From RGIG426 sp045598965 (GTDB taxonomy: Bacteria > Bacillota > Clostridia > Oscillospirales > Acutalibacteraceae): DNA of 64,000 bases. Positions within the stretch are counted from its first letter, which is position 1. Each line of letters opens with the position of its first letter. Made by a program: the position numbers and the translations under genes. Shown here one piece after another: positions 34,390-42,295 of this stretch. Below the pieces are notes generated by a model. That model made no database searches. It worked only from the letters and a program-made list of their open reading frames with translations, and was not told where the DNA came from. The DNA is taken from positions 32,351-96,350 of the forward strand of contig JAZRVH010000006.1 in NCBI GenBank assembly GCA_045598965.1, written 5' to 3'.

Positions 34390-34767
34390 ATGTCTGAGAA
34401 AATCACTAAAATGATTGATGAAATCAAAGAGATGACCGTCCTCGAACTGAACGAGCTGGTCAAAGCTATCGAAGAGGAGTTCGGCGTTTCCGCCGCTGCT
34501 CCGGTTGCCGTTGTTGCTGGTGGTGCTGCCGCCGGCGGCGAAGCTGCCGCTGAGAAAACCGAGTTTGACGTCGTTCTGACCGATGCCGGTGCTAACAAAA
34601 TCGCTGTTATCAAAGCCGTCCGTGAGGCGACCGGTCTTGGCCTGAAAGAAGCCAAAGAGATGGTCGAGGCTGCTCCGAAAGCCATCAAAGAAGGTGCCCC
34701 GAAAGAGGAAGCCGAGGCTCTCAAAGCGAAACTCGAAGAGGCCGGTGCGAAAGCCGAACTCAAATAA
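34390..34767 (+). CDS. rplL: 50S ribosomal protein L7/L12
   Basis: The 125-residue multimeric stalk protein that recruits translation GTPases. It shows the N-terminal dimerisation domain, an Ala/Gly hinge (AAAPVAVVAGGAAAGGEAA) and the C-terminal domain with EKTEFDVVL and ATGLGLKEAKEMVE. It is followed by a terminator instead of rpoB. Confidence 0.98.
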   Translation: MSEKITKMIDEIKEMTVLELNELVKAIEEEFGVSAAAPVAVVAGGAAAGGEAAAEKTEFDVVLTDAGANKIAVIKAVREATGLGLKEAKEMVEAAPKAIKEGAPKEEAEALKAKLEEAGAKAELK

Positions 34768-34790
34768 GAGATTTTTCACCAAAGACAAAA

Positions 34791-34821
34791 ACCGTCGAGC
34801 TTCCGCTCGGCGGTTTTTTAT
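34791..34821 (+). terminator. Terminator after rplL
   Basis: ACCGTCGAGC and GCTCGGCGGT pair around TTCC, followed by TTTTTT. It ends the ribosomal operon where rpoB usually follows. Confidence 0.85.
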
Positions 34822-34822
34822 C

Positions 34823-34900
34823 TCTCTTGTGTAAGTGGACGGAACCAAGCCGCTACGTATTTCTCTTGTGCAAGCGGGCGTAATCGAATCGCTACGTATC
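34823..34900. repeat. Two-copy 39-base tandem repeat
   Basis: Copies at 34823-34861 and 34862-34900 share TCTCTTGTG and GCTACGTAT ends with about three quarters identity between. A further TCTCTTTAC begins at 34901 inside the next promoter. Function unknown. Confidence 0.65.
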
Positions 34901-34904
34901 TCTC

Positions 34905-34933
34905 TTTACATTTTTTCGAAAAAGTGATATACT
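34905..34933 (+). promoter_or_regulatory. Promoter of the DUF1292 gene
   Basis: TTTACA (34905-34910), 17-base spacer, TATACT (34928-34933). Confidence 0.75.
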
Positions 34934-34964
34934 ACCCTTGTAAAAACGAAAAGGACGTGAAACT

Positions 34965-35249
34965 ATGAGTCAAAAAGCCGGTAATCTCCCGGAAAGCGGG
35001 GTCTTTACATTAAAAGACGAGCAAGGGATTGTGCACGAATGTGAAATTCTGTTCTCGTTTACCTCTGACGAGGGCGAGGTCGTGGCATACACCGACAATT
35101 CCGAGGACGAAAACGGGTGTTTACAGGTGTTTGCCTCGGTGGTAGGTGAGCCGCTTAAAAACGGCGACACCAATCTCCTCCCGATTGAAAACAGCGAGAC
35201 GTGGGACGCCGTAGACACCGCCCTTGCGGAGCTATTCGGCGGGGAATAA
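34965..35249 (+). CDS. DUF1292 domain protein
   Basis: A small acidic cytosolic protein of 94 residues. It carries the DUF1292 pattern FTLKDEQGIVHECEILFSF followed by an acidic C-terminus. These proteins are widespread in Firmicutes, often near the Holliday junction resolvase gene ruvX, and have no established function. Here it stands alone behind its own promoter and before a strong terminator. Confidence 0.85.
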   Translation: MSQKAGNLPESGVFTLKDEQGIVHECEILFSFTSDEGEVVAYTDNSEDENGCLQVFASVVGEPLKNGDTNLLPIENSETWDAVDTALAELFGGE

Positions 35250-35250
35250 C

Positions 35251-35297
35251 AAAAAAAGAGCCTTACGAAACGCCACAGCGTCGTAAGGCTCTTTTTT
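35251..35297. terminator. Bidirectional terminator
   Basis: AGAGCCTTACGA and TCGTAAGGCTCT pair, flanked by A-run and T-run, between convergent genes. The apical part AACGCCACAGCGTCGTAAGG also occurs in the ppdK terminator. Confidence 0.9.
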
Positions 35298-35839
35298 TAT
35301 GCCTCCATTTGTTTACCTAAAAACCCGGCCGCCACCTGCGTCATTTTAATATCTCCCTCGCCGGGAAGTGCCCCCGATTCGGGGAGCATCAAACACACCG
35401 CACCGGTCACGTCGCCGGCAGACAAAATGGGGCAACAAACCGACGCCCGTCGGTCGCTCCCCTCCACCGGCAAAAACTGGACGGTTTCGGCGGCGGTTGC
35501 CACAAAGCTACGGCGAGCCTCCATATACTGCTCTAACTGTTCGGACAATCGCCGCTCCAAAAACTCCCGTTTAGGCACACCTGCCACTGCCACCACACGG
35601 TCACGGTCGGCAATGAGTACCGGCACGCCACACGCTCTGGACATTACGTCGGCATACTGGGCGGCAAACGCCGCCAACTCCCCGATAGGCGAATATTTTT
35701 TGAATACGACTTCCCCGTCCTTACTGGTAAAAATTTCCAGCGGGTCACCCTCACGAATACGCATCGTTCGGCGGATTTCTTTGGGAATAACCACCCGTCC
35801 CAAATCGTCAATACGGCGTACAATGCCGGTTGCTTTCAT
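35297..35839 (-). CDS. spoVT: Stage V sporulation protein T
   Basis: A forespore transcription regulator that tunes sigma-G genes. The 180-residue length matches SpoVT. The AbrB-type DNA-binding swapped hairpin (ATGIVRRIDDLGRVVIPKEI, residues 3-22) is followed by a GAF-like domain from about residue 55. A possible sigma-G promoter lies upstream. It is the clearest sign that the organism belongs to an endospore-forming lineage. Confidence 0.94.
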   Translation of the reverse strand: MKATGIVRRIDDLGRVVIPKEIRRTMRIREGDPLEIFTSKDGEVVFKKYSPIGELAAFAAQYADVMSRACGVPVLIADRDRVVAVAGVPKREFLERRLSEQLEQYMEARRSFVATAAETVQFLPVEGSDRRASVCCPILSAGDVTGAVCLMLPESGALPGEGDIKMTQVAAGFLGKQMEA

Positions 35840-35876
35840 GCTGCATTCTCCTCACTTGATTTTTCGTTGCCGCTTT

Positions 35877-35905
35877 TAGTGTAACCGTGCAGTTTTGTTT
35901 TATAC
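35877..35905 (-). promoter_or_regulatory. Possible sigma-G-type promoter of spoVT
   Basis: On the minus strand GTATA (35901-35905) and TACACTA (35877-35883) are 17 bases apart, close to the sigma-G pattern and to the known control of spoVT. A sigma-A reading (TTGTAT with TACACT at 18) is also possible. Confidence 0.4.
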
Positions 35906-35933
35906 AAACCTTGGTTTTTGTGTAATTTTTTCC

Positions 35934-35962
35934 TTGCTTTTTCCAAAAGACTGTGCTATAAT
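35934..35962 (+). promoter_or_regulatory. Promoter of the ion permease gene
   Basis: TTGCTT (35934-35939), 17-base spacer, TATAAT (35957-35962). Confidence 0.75.
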
Positions 35963-36025
35963 TCGACTGTTGTGCGTTTTGCACATATATAATAAGTTTA
36001 TTCTCTCAAAGATAGGAGATTGATT

Positions 36026-37387
36026 ATGGCACCGATTATTGCAGTATTGATTTTTCTTGTGATGTTCGCCCTCATCATCATCGACAAAATTCCCCGCCAT
36101 TATGTGACATTGGGTTGCGGCGTTTTGACGATTGCTCTGGTGTTCGGGCTCATTATGAAAGACGGTTCCGCCGTGATGGAAACCCTGAACGTCCAAAGCA
36201 TTTTTACGCCAGACTTTTGGTTCCACAAAGGACAAGGCGGCGAAGCCTCTACCGGCATTAACTGGGCAACCATTATTTTTATTGCCGGTATGATGGTGAT
36301 GGTCGAGGGCATGGCACGTGTGGGCTTTTTCCGCTGGCTTTGTATGCAAATCGCCAAACTGGTGAAATGCAAAACCATTCCGGTGTTTATCACCTTTATG
36401 ATTATGTCCGCCGTGTTGTCTATGTTTATTGACAGCATTACGGTTATCCTGTTCTTGGCGGCGGTCACCATTGAATTGGGCACGCTTCTTAAATTCAACC
36501 CCGTCCCCATGATTTTGTCGGAAATTTTCTGTGCCAACCTGGGCGGTTCCGCCACCATGTGCGGCGACCCCCCGAACATCATCATCGGCACATCTCTCGG
36601 CTACACCTTCGGTGACTTTTTGGCAAACACCGGTATCATCGCCGGCATTTGCATGATCTTTGTTGTGTTCTACTTCTTGCTGGTGTTCAAAAAGGACCTC
36701 AAATCCACCGAGCACGTGGATGCGTCCGCTTTGCCGAACCCCAACGAAGCCATTACGGACAAGCCCGGCTTCATTGTGTCCACCTGCATTTTCCTCTTGG
36801 CTGTTGTGCTGCTTATCACTCACGCTCAAACCGGCTTGACGGTCGCCTCCATCGGCGTGGGCATTGCGTTTATCACCGTTATCACCGCCCCGAAACACAT
36901 GGGCGAAATCCTCAAACGAGTGGACTATAAAACCCTGCTGTTCTTTGTCGGCCTGTTCATCGTGGTCGGCGGCTTGGAGCAAACCGGTGTACTGGAGCTC
37001 ATCGCCAACTTCATCAAGAATATCAGCGGCGGCAACCTGTTCGTTATGATCGGCATCATCATCTGGGTGTCTGCAATCGCCAGTGCATTCGTGGACAACA
37101 TCCCCTTTGCCGCTACCATGGTGCCGATTATTCGTGACTTGTCCACCGGCGGTGCCACCGGCCTTCTTGCCACGCTGGCTTGGGGCCTCTCCATCGGTAC
37201 CGACATCGGCGGTTCCGCCACCCCGATTGGTGCTTCCGCCAACGTGGTGGGCATCTCGGTCGCCAACAAACACGGCCACAAGATTGGCTGGGGCAAATAT
37301 TGTGCAAAACTTGCTCCCGCCACCGTATTGGTGCTTGTCATCTCCACCTTGTTCATTTTCCTGCGTTATAAAGAGCAGTTAATGTAA
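36026..37387 (+). CDS. ArsB/NhaD-type permease (ion transporter superfamily)
   Basis: The 453-residue membrane protein has about eleven membrane segments and two repeated halves. Family signatures are DSITVILFLAAVTIELG, NLGGSATMCGDPPNIIIG and the matching late motif GTDIGGSATPIGASANV. Relatives transport sodium/protons, arsenite, citrate or sulfate; no ars or nha partner gene is nearby, so the substrate is open. TAGGAG precedes ATG 36026. Single gene with own promoter and terminator. Confidence 0.88.
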   Translation: MAPIIAVLIFLVMFALIIIDKIPRHYVTLGCGVLTIALVFGLIMKDGSAVMETLNVQSIFTPDFWFHKGQGGEASTGINWATIIFIAGMMVMVEGMARVGFFRWLCMQIAKLVKCKTIPVFITFMIMSAVLSMFIDSITVILFLAAVTIELGTLLKFNPVPMILSEIFCANLGGSATMCGDPPNIIIGTSLGYTFGDFLANTGIIAGICMIFVVFYFLLVFKKDLKSTEHVDASALPNPNEAITDKPGFIVSTCIFLLAVVLLITHAQTGLTVASIGVGIAFITVITAPKHMGEILKRVDYKTLLFFVGLFIVVGGLEQTGVLELIANFIKNISGGNLFVMIGIIIWVSAIASAFVDNIPFAATMVPIIRDLSTGGATGLLATLAWGLSIGTDIGGSATPIGASANVVGISVANKHGHKIGWGKYCAKLAPATVLVLVISTLFIFLRYKEQLM

Positions 37388-37398
37388 TCCGATTTCAA

Positions 37399-37428
37399 AA
37401 AAGCCGGCAGAGTTCTGCCGGCTTTTTC
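37399..37428 (+). terminator. Rho-independent terminator
   Basis: AAGCCGGCAG and CTGCCGGCTT pair around AGTT, followed by TTTTTCTT. Confidence 0.88.
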
Positions 37429-37487
37429 TTATGGGTTTTCTTTGTATTTTCCGAAAAACCGTTCTTGTAAAAATTTTGAAAAAAGGG

Positions 37488-37516
37488 TTGACAAATGTCG
37501 ACGAACCCGCTATACT
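37488..37516 (+). promoter_or_regulatory. Strong promoter of the LicC-like gene
   Basis: TTGACA (37488-37493), 17-base spacer, TATACT (37511-37516). A 9-bp hairpin (37540-37548 with 37552-37560) lies in the 130-base leader. Confidence 0.85.
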
Positions 37517-37651
37517 ATGTTCGAAAGTTACACGAATCCCCCTGTGTTTTGAACACAGGGCTTTGTGTATGCTTTTTTGCCATTTTTCGCCGATTTTGCG
37601 TTCATTCAACGCCACCGGCCATCACAATTCTGAACAAACGGAGGTCGTATC

Positions 37652-38545
37652 ATGCAACTGACACGCAAACAATTCGATATTCTTTCCACCCTCGCCACCG
37701 AAAACGCCGCTCTTACACAACGGCAGTTGGAGGAGCTTACCGGTCACTCTCTTGGCACCATTAACAAAGCGGTGAAAGAGCTGACCGAGGCGGGCTACAT
37801 CGACAACGGTTCCATTACCCCCGCCGGCATTGACGCCTTAGAGCCCTATCGTGCGAAACGGGCGATTTTCATTGCTGCCGGTTTCGGCACACGCCTTGTT
37901 CCGGTTACGCTCAACACCCCGAAGCCGCTTGTCCGTGTCAACGGCACTCGTATTATCGACACGCTGTTGGACGCCTGCTTGCAAGCCGGCATTGGCGAAA
38001 TCTATATTGTTCGTGGCTATTTGGCAGAGCAGTTCGATCAGCTGTTGTACAAATACCCCATGATTAAATTCCTCGAAAACCCCTCCTACAACGAGGCAAA
38101 CAACATCTCTTCCGCCATGGTCGCCCGCTATATGATGCAGGACGCCTACATCTTAGAGGCAGACCTTCTGGTTTCCAATCCGAAAATCATCCGCAAATAC
38201 AACTACCGCTCCAACGTGCTCGGCATTTGGAAAGACCGCACCGACGACTGGTGTCTCACCTCCGACAAAGACGGTTGCGTGGATGAGGAAAAGGTGGGCG
38301 GTCTTAACTGCCACCAAATGATTGGTATCTACTACTTCAACGCCTCCGACGGTGCCAAGCTATCCGGCCACATTCAGGAAGCGTTTATGGAGCCGGGCGG
38401 GAAAGAGCGTTACTGGGAAACTGTCCCGAACCAAGCGTTCAAAGGACAGTACAAAATCGAAATTGTCCCCTGCAACGATGAGGATATCGTGGAAATCGAC
38501 ACGTTCCGTGAATTAAAGGCCATCGACAAAACCTACGACGTGTAA
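37652..38545 (+). CDS. Winged-helix/nucleotidyltransferase fusion (LicC-like cytidylyltransferase)
   Basis: Residues 1-65 form a MarR-like winged helix (LTRKQFDILSTLATENAALT onward). Residues 70-297 are a sugar-phosphate-type nucleotidyltransferase: AIFIAAGFGTRLVPVT, TPKPLVRVNG, and an EADLL metal site. The closest known family is CTP:phosphocholine cytidylyltransferase LicC, which activates choline phosphate for surface glycans. A permease gene follows by 28 bases and a LicD gene lies 17 kb away. The N-terminal DNA-binding domain could let the protein sense its own pathway; this is inference. Confidence 0.85.
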   Translation: MQLTRKQFDILSTLATENAALTQRQLEELTGHSLGTINKAVKELTEAGYIDNGSITPAGIDALEPYRAKRAIFIAAGFGTRLVPVTLNTPKPLVRVNGTRIIDTLLDACLQAGIGEIYIVRGYLAEQFDQLLYKYPMIKFLENPSYNEANNISSAMVARYMMQDAYILEADLLVSNPKIIRKYNYRSNVLGIWKDRTDDWCLTSDKDGCVDEEKVGGLNCHQMIGIYYFNASDGAKLSGHIQEAFMEPGGKERYWETVPNQAFKGQYKIEIVPCNDEDIVEIDTFRELKAIDKTYDV

Positions 38546-38573
38546 GGTTTAAATAAAAAAAGGAGTGTTAAAA

Positions 38574-40034
38574 ATGTCCGACAAGAACGAAACCGGGCTT
38601 AAAAAAGAATTAAGCCCGATGCACGTATGGGCTATCGCCTTTGGGTGCATCATTGGATGGGGTTCCTTCATTAACCCCGGCAAAAAATTCCTGCCGAACT
38701 CCGGCGTCGCCGGCACCGCTATCGCCATGGTGCTCGGTGCTCTCGTAATGGTCATCATTGCCTTCAGCTACGCCTACATGGTCCCCAAATTCCCCAAAGC
38801 CGGCGGCGAATTTACCTTTACGAAAAAATGTTTCGGCAAAACCCCCGCCTACTTGTGCGGCTGGTTTTTGGTTGCCGCCTATCTCACCAACGTTCCTATG
38901 AACTCCACCGCCATCGGCCTTATTGTCGATGGATTGGACGGCACCGCCGACATCCTCAAATTCGGCTTCCATTATCAGATTGCCGGGTTTGACGTATGGT
39001 TGGGTGAGATGATTTTGGCAATGGGTATTCTCATTGCGTTTGGTATTCTCAACATCCTCGGCGTAAAAAAAGCCGGCTTCATTCAAACGGTGCTCGCCTC
39101 TCTCTTGGCGATTTGTGCCTTTACCTTGTGCATTACCGGCATCGTCTCCGCCAAAGCCAAAGGCATCAATATGACGCCGGTGTGGGGCTTTGACAAAGCC
39201 GCCGCCATGGCTCAAAACGCCACCACCCAAAACATCGGTGAGTTTGCTCATGTGGGCACCAAAGGCATTCTCTCTGCCATTCTTGCCACCTTTGCCATTG
39301 CTCCGTGGGCGTTCGTTGGCTTCGACACCATCCCCCAAGCCGCCGAGGAGTTCAAATTCTCCTACAAAAAGGTTATGGGCATTATGGTGGTTGCCATCGC
39401 CTTCGGTTGCTTTGTGTACACCTCCAACAACACGGTTGCTGCCGCCGCTCTCGAAAACTGGCCGGATCGTGTTATGGCAGGCGATTGGGTCTTGCTGATT
39501 GCCGCCGAGGAGCTGCTCGGCACGTTCGGTAAAGTGCTGATTGGTGTCGGTGTTTCCTGTGCCGTGCTTTCCGGTATTATGGGCTTCTACCTCGCCTCTT
39601 CCCGTCTTATGTACTCCATGAGCCGTGACGGCTATCTGCCGAGCTGGTTCGGCAAAATCGACGAGAAACACAACACCCCCAAAAACGCTATGATTTTCTG
39701 TATTCTTGTGTCCTTGTCCGGCCCGATTCTCGGCCGTGAGGCTTTAGGCTGGTTTGTGGATATGAGTGCCATCGGTGCTTCCATTGGCTTCTTCTTTACC
39801 AGTGCTTCCACCCTCGTCACTATCAAACGTGACAACGACGGCACGCCGTTCCTCAAAACTATGGCGATGCTTGGTGCCTTGTTCTCGGTTGCCTTTATGG
39901 TGTTACAGCTCATCCCCATTCCGGGGTTGTCCGGCGTCCACTTCGGCAAAGAATCCTATTTGATGCTGATTGTGTGGGTTGTGCTGGGTACTGTATTCTA
40001 TCTGAAACAACGCAAACAATTCGTAAACGAATGA
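38574..40034 (+). CDS. APC family amino acid/amine permease
   Basis: The 486-residue protein has about twelve membrane segments, opening with the APC signature MHVWAIAFGCIIGWGSFINPG. FDTIPQAAEEFKFS and SRDGYLPSWFGKI are further family marks. Co-transcription with the LicC-like gene suggests it imports the amine or amino alcohol (for example choline or ethanolamine) that is then activated; that is inference. AGGAG lies upstream of ATG 38574. Confidence 0.88.
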   Translation: MSDKNETGLKKELSPMHVWAIAFGCIIGWGSFINPGKKFLPNSGVAGTAIAMVLGALVMVIIAFSYAYMVPKFPKAGGEFTFTKKCFGKTPAYLCGWFLVAAYLTNVPMNSTAIGLIVDGLDGTADILKFGFHYQIAGFDVWLGEMILAMGILIAFGILNILGVKKAGFIQTVLASLLAICAFTLCITGIVSAKAKGINMTPVWGFDKAAAMAQNATTQNIGEFAHVGTKGILSAILATFAIAPWAFVGFDTIPQAAEEFKFSYKKVMGIMVVAIAFGCFVYTSNNTVAAAALENWPDRVMAGDWVLLIAAEELLGTFGKVLIGVGVSCAVLSGIMGFYLASSRLMYSMSRDGYLPSWFGKIDEKHNTPKNAMIFCILVSLSGPILGREALGWFVDMSAIGASIGFFFTSASTLVTIKRDNDGTPFLKTMAMLGALFSVAFMVLQLIPIPGLSGVHFGKESYLMLIVWVVLGTVFYLKQRKQFVNE

Positions 40035-40046
40035 TGCTTGTATAAA

Positions 40047-40088
40047 AAAATCCCGAAGGGCGAAAGCCCTTCGGGATTTTCTTTTTTC
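40047..40088. terminator. Bidirectional terminator
   Basis: AAAATCCCGAAGGG and CCCTTCGGGATTTT pair around CGAAAG, with flanking A-run and T-run, between convergent genes. Confidence 0.9.
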
Positions 40089-40092
40089 TTTT

Positions 40093-41376
40093 TTATTTCT
40101 CCGGTTTAATCACATCAACGCCGACCCACGGGCGAAGAACCTCCGGCACAGTAATACTACCGTCGGCGTTCTGGTACTGCTCCACGAGAGCCGGGAACAC
40201 ACGGCTGGTCGCAAGACCGGACGCATTCAAGGTATGGGCAAAATGAAGCTTGCCATCCTCGCCACGGTACTTAATGTTGCCACGACGGGCTTGATAGTCA
40301 CGGGCATTCGATGCGGAGCTGACCTCTTTATAGATGCCCATGCTGGGAATCCAAATCTCAATGTCGCAGGTGCGAGCCATCGAATAGGAGCAATCGCCGG
40401 CGGCGAGCTTAGACAACTGGTAGTGGAGCCCTAACTTTTGCACCAAACGCTCCGCTTTTCCTACCAATTCGTCAAAAGCGGCATCCGAGCCCTCGGCGGT
40501 GGTATATTGCACCATTTCGACCTTGTTGAACTGGTGACCACGAATCATTCCACGTTCTTCCGAGCGGTAGCTGCCCGCCTCACGGCGATAGCAGGGCGTG
40601 TAAGCGATATATTTTTTCGGCAGCTCCTCTAACGTCAACACCTCATCACGGTGGAGGTTGACCAAAGCGGTTTCGGCGGTGGGAAGCATAAACTTCTTGT
40701 CGCCGGTGGAATTTTCAATCCAGTACACCTCGTCGGCAAATTTCGGGAACTGACCGGCGGTGTATCCGCACGTGTAGTTGAGCATGTGCGGCGGCAACAG
40801 CATTTCATAGCCGTCGTTCAGGTGTTCGGTGATAAAGAAGTTGAGCAACGCCCACTCCAAACGGGCACCCATGCCACGGTAAATCCACGCACCGTTGCCG
40901 GAAAGCTTCGCTCCACGCTCATAGTCGATAAGTCCCAACGACTCACAGAGGTCCACGTGATTTTTCGGTTCAAAATCAAATTGCGGTTTTTCGCCCCAAA
41001 CGTGAACCACGGCGTTGTTCTCTTTGCCGCCGGCAACCACATCGGGGTCGGGCATATTCGGCAAGGACATCAAAAGCGTTTTTTGCTTTTCTTCAAGCTC
41101 GGCAAGCTTGGCGTCTTCCTCTTTGATTTCGGCGGACAACGCTTTCATTTCCGCCATCACCGACGACACATCTCCCCCCTCTTTTTTGATTTGAGGGATT
41201 TTGCGGGACACCGCATTTTGCTCGGCTTTTTTCGCCTCGATAGCGGCGGTCATTTGGCGACGGCTGGCATCCAGCTCCAAAATCTCGTCGATTTCCTTAT
41301 CCATATCCTTGCAACGTTTTTTCACGTTCGCTTTCACCGTATCCGGCTCGGCACGCAAAAATTTAAGATCAATCAT
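40093..41376 (-). CDS. serS: Seryl-tRNA synthetase
   Basis: Class II synthetase that charges tRNA-Ser. The 427-residue length is standard. An N-terminal coiled coil (residues 30-105) is followed by motif 2, PCYRREAGSYRSEERGMIRGHQF, and motif 3 near the C-terminus (LATSRVFPALVEQYQNADG), ending VPEVLRPWVG. No T-box leader is present: only 46 bases separate it from parB, so it is expressed from the parA-parB transcript. Confidence 0.98.
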   Translation of the reverse strand: MIDLKFLRAEPDTVKANVKKRCKDMDKEIDEILELDASRRQMTAAIEAKKAEQNAVSRKIPQIKKEGGDVSSVMAEMKALSAEIKEEDAKLAELEEKQKTLLMSLPNMPDPDVVAGGKENNAVVHVWGEKPQFDFEPKNHVDLCESLGLIDYERGAKLSGNGAWIYRGMGARLEWALLNFFITEHLNDGYEMLLPPHMLNYTCGYTAGQFPKFADEVYWIENSTGDKKFMLPTAETALVNLHRDEVLTLEELPKKYIAYTPCYRREAGSYRSEERGMIRGHQFNKVEMVQYTTAEGSDAAFDELVGKAERLVQKLGLHYQLSKLAAGDCSYSMARTCDIEIWIPSMGIYKEVSSASNARDYQARRGNIKYRGEDGKLHFAHTLNASGLATSRVFPALVEQYQNADGSITVPEVLRPWVGVDVIKPEK

Positions 41377-41422
41377 CTAAAACATCCTCTTTCCGTTTAT
41401 ACAAATTGCAATTTGCTCTATT

Positions 41423-42283
41423 TTATTCCGCATCTGCGGGGGTGAACCGATTGGCAAGGGCTTTCAAATCCTCATCGTCGTAGTATTCGAGCGTCAAAAG
41501 ACCGCCCTTTTTGCCCTCTTGCACTTTCACCTTGCGACCGAGCTGCTCCGAAAGTGCCAGTTCCACTTCCGCATATAGCGGCAGGCGAGCCCCCTCTTTT
41601 TTTGCTGTCGTTTTGGGAGCTTTTTTCGCTTGTTGTGCCATCTTTTCCACCGCACGCACCGACAACTGGTCGGCAACGGCTTTTTCGGCGGCGGCAATCT
41701 GGGCGGCTCGGGTATCAAACGCCAAAATCGCCCGGGCATGACCGGCGGAAAGCTTCCCCTCCGACACAAAATCCGCTACCGTATCCGGCAAATTGAGAAG
41801 ACGCAACGCATTCGTCACCGCCGGACGGGATTTGCCCACGGCGGCGGCGGTTTCCTCTTGGGTCAGTTTATACGTCTCCATCAGCGAGCGGAAGCCTTGG
41901 GCTTCCTCCATGGGGTTCAAATCCTCTCGCTGGAGGTTTTCAATCAATGCCAACGCCGCCGCTTCTTGCTCGGTCATCTCTCGGATAACCACCGGCACAT
42001 CACGCAGTCCCGCCATTTGGGCGGCACGCCAACGGCGTTCACCCGCTACCAGTTGGTAACTGCCGTCCGCCATCGGTCGGACAAGAAGCGGTTGCAAAAT
42101 ACCGTGTTGTTCGATAGAATCCGCCAGTTCACGCAAAGCCTGCTCGTTAAATACGTGACGGGGCTGGTCTTTGTTGGGGATAATCTCCGTCAGCTTCAGC
42201 GAGACGGGCGTCAAGTCCTCTACCTGGTTCTCGACAAGAAGTGCGGTAAGCCCTTTGCCGAGTCCTCCTTTTTTCATCGCCAT
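41423..42283 (-). CDS. parB: Chromosome partitioning protein ParB (Spo0J)
   Basis: A CTP-dependent DNA clamp that loads at parS sites near the origin. In 286 residues it shows the KKGGLGKGLTALL N-terminus, the CTP-binding VAGERRWRAAQMAGL and ALIENLQREDLNPMEEAQG, and a helix-turn-helix (QEETAAAVGKSRPAVTNALR). It follows parA by 12 bases. A perfect parS palindrome was not found in the window. Confidence 0.96.
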   Translation of the reverse strand: MAMKKGGLGKGLTALLVENQVEDLTPVSLKLTEIIPNKDQPRHVFNEQALRELADSIEQHGILQPLLVRPMADGSYQLVAGERRWRAAQMAGLRDVPVVIREMTEQEAAALALIENLQREDLNPMEEAQGFRSLMETYKLTQEETAAAVGKSRPAVTNALRLLNLPDTVADFVSEGKLSAGHARAILAFDTRAAQIAAAEKAVADQLSVRAVEKMAQQAKKAPKTTAKKEGARLPLYAEVELALSEQLGRKVKVQEGKKGGLLTLEYYDDEDLKALANRFTPADAE

Positions 42284-42295
42284 CGTCTCCCTCCT

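Noticed and set aside
40093..41423. T-box leader for serS
   Set aside because: Only 46 bases lie between parB and serS and no T-box motif (TGGNACCGCG-like) is present.
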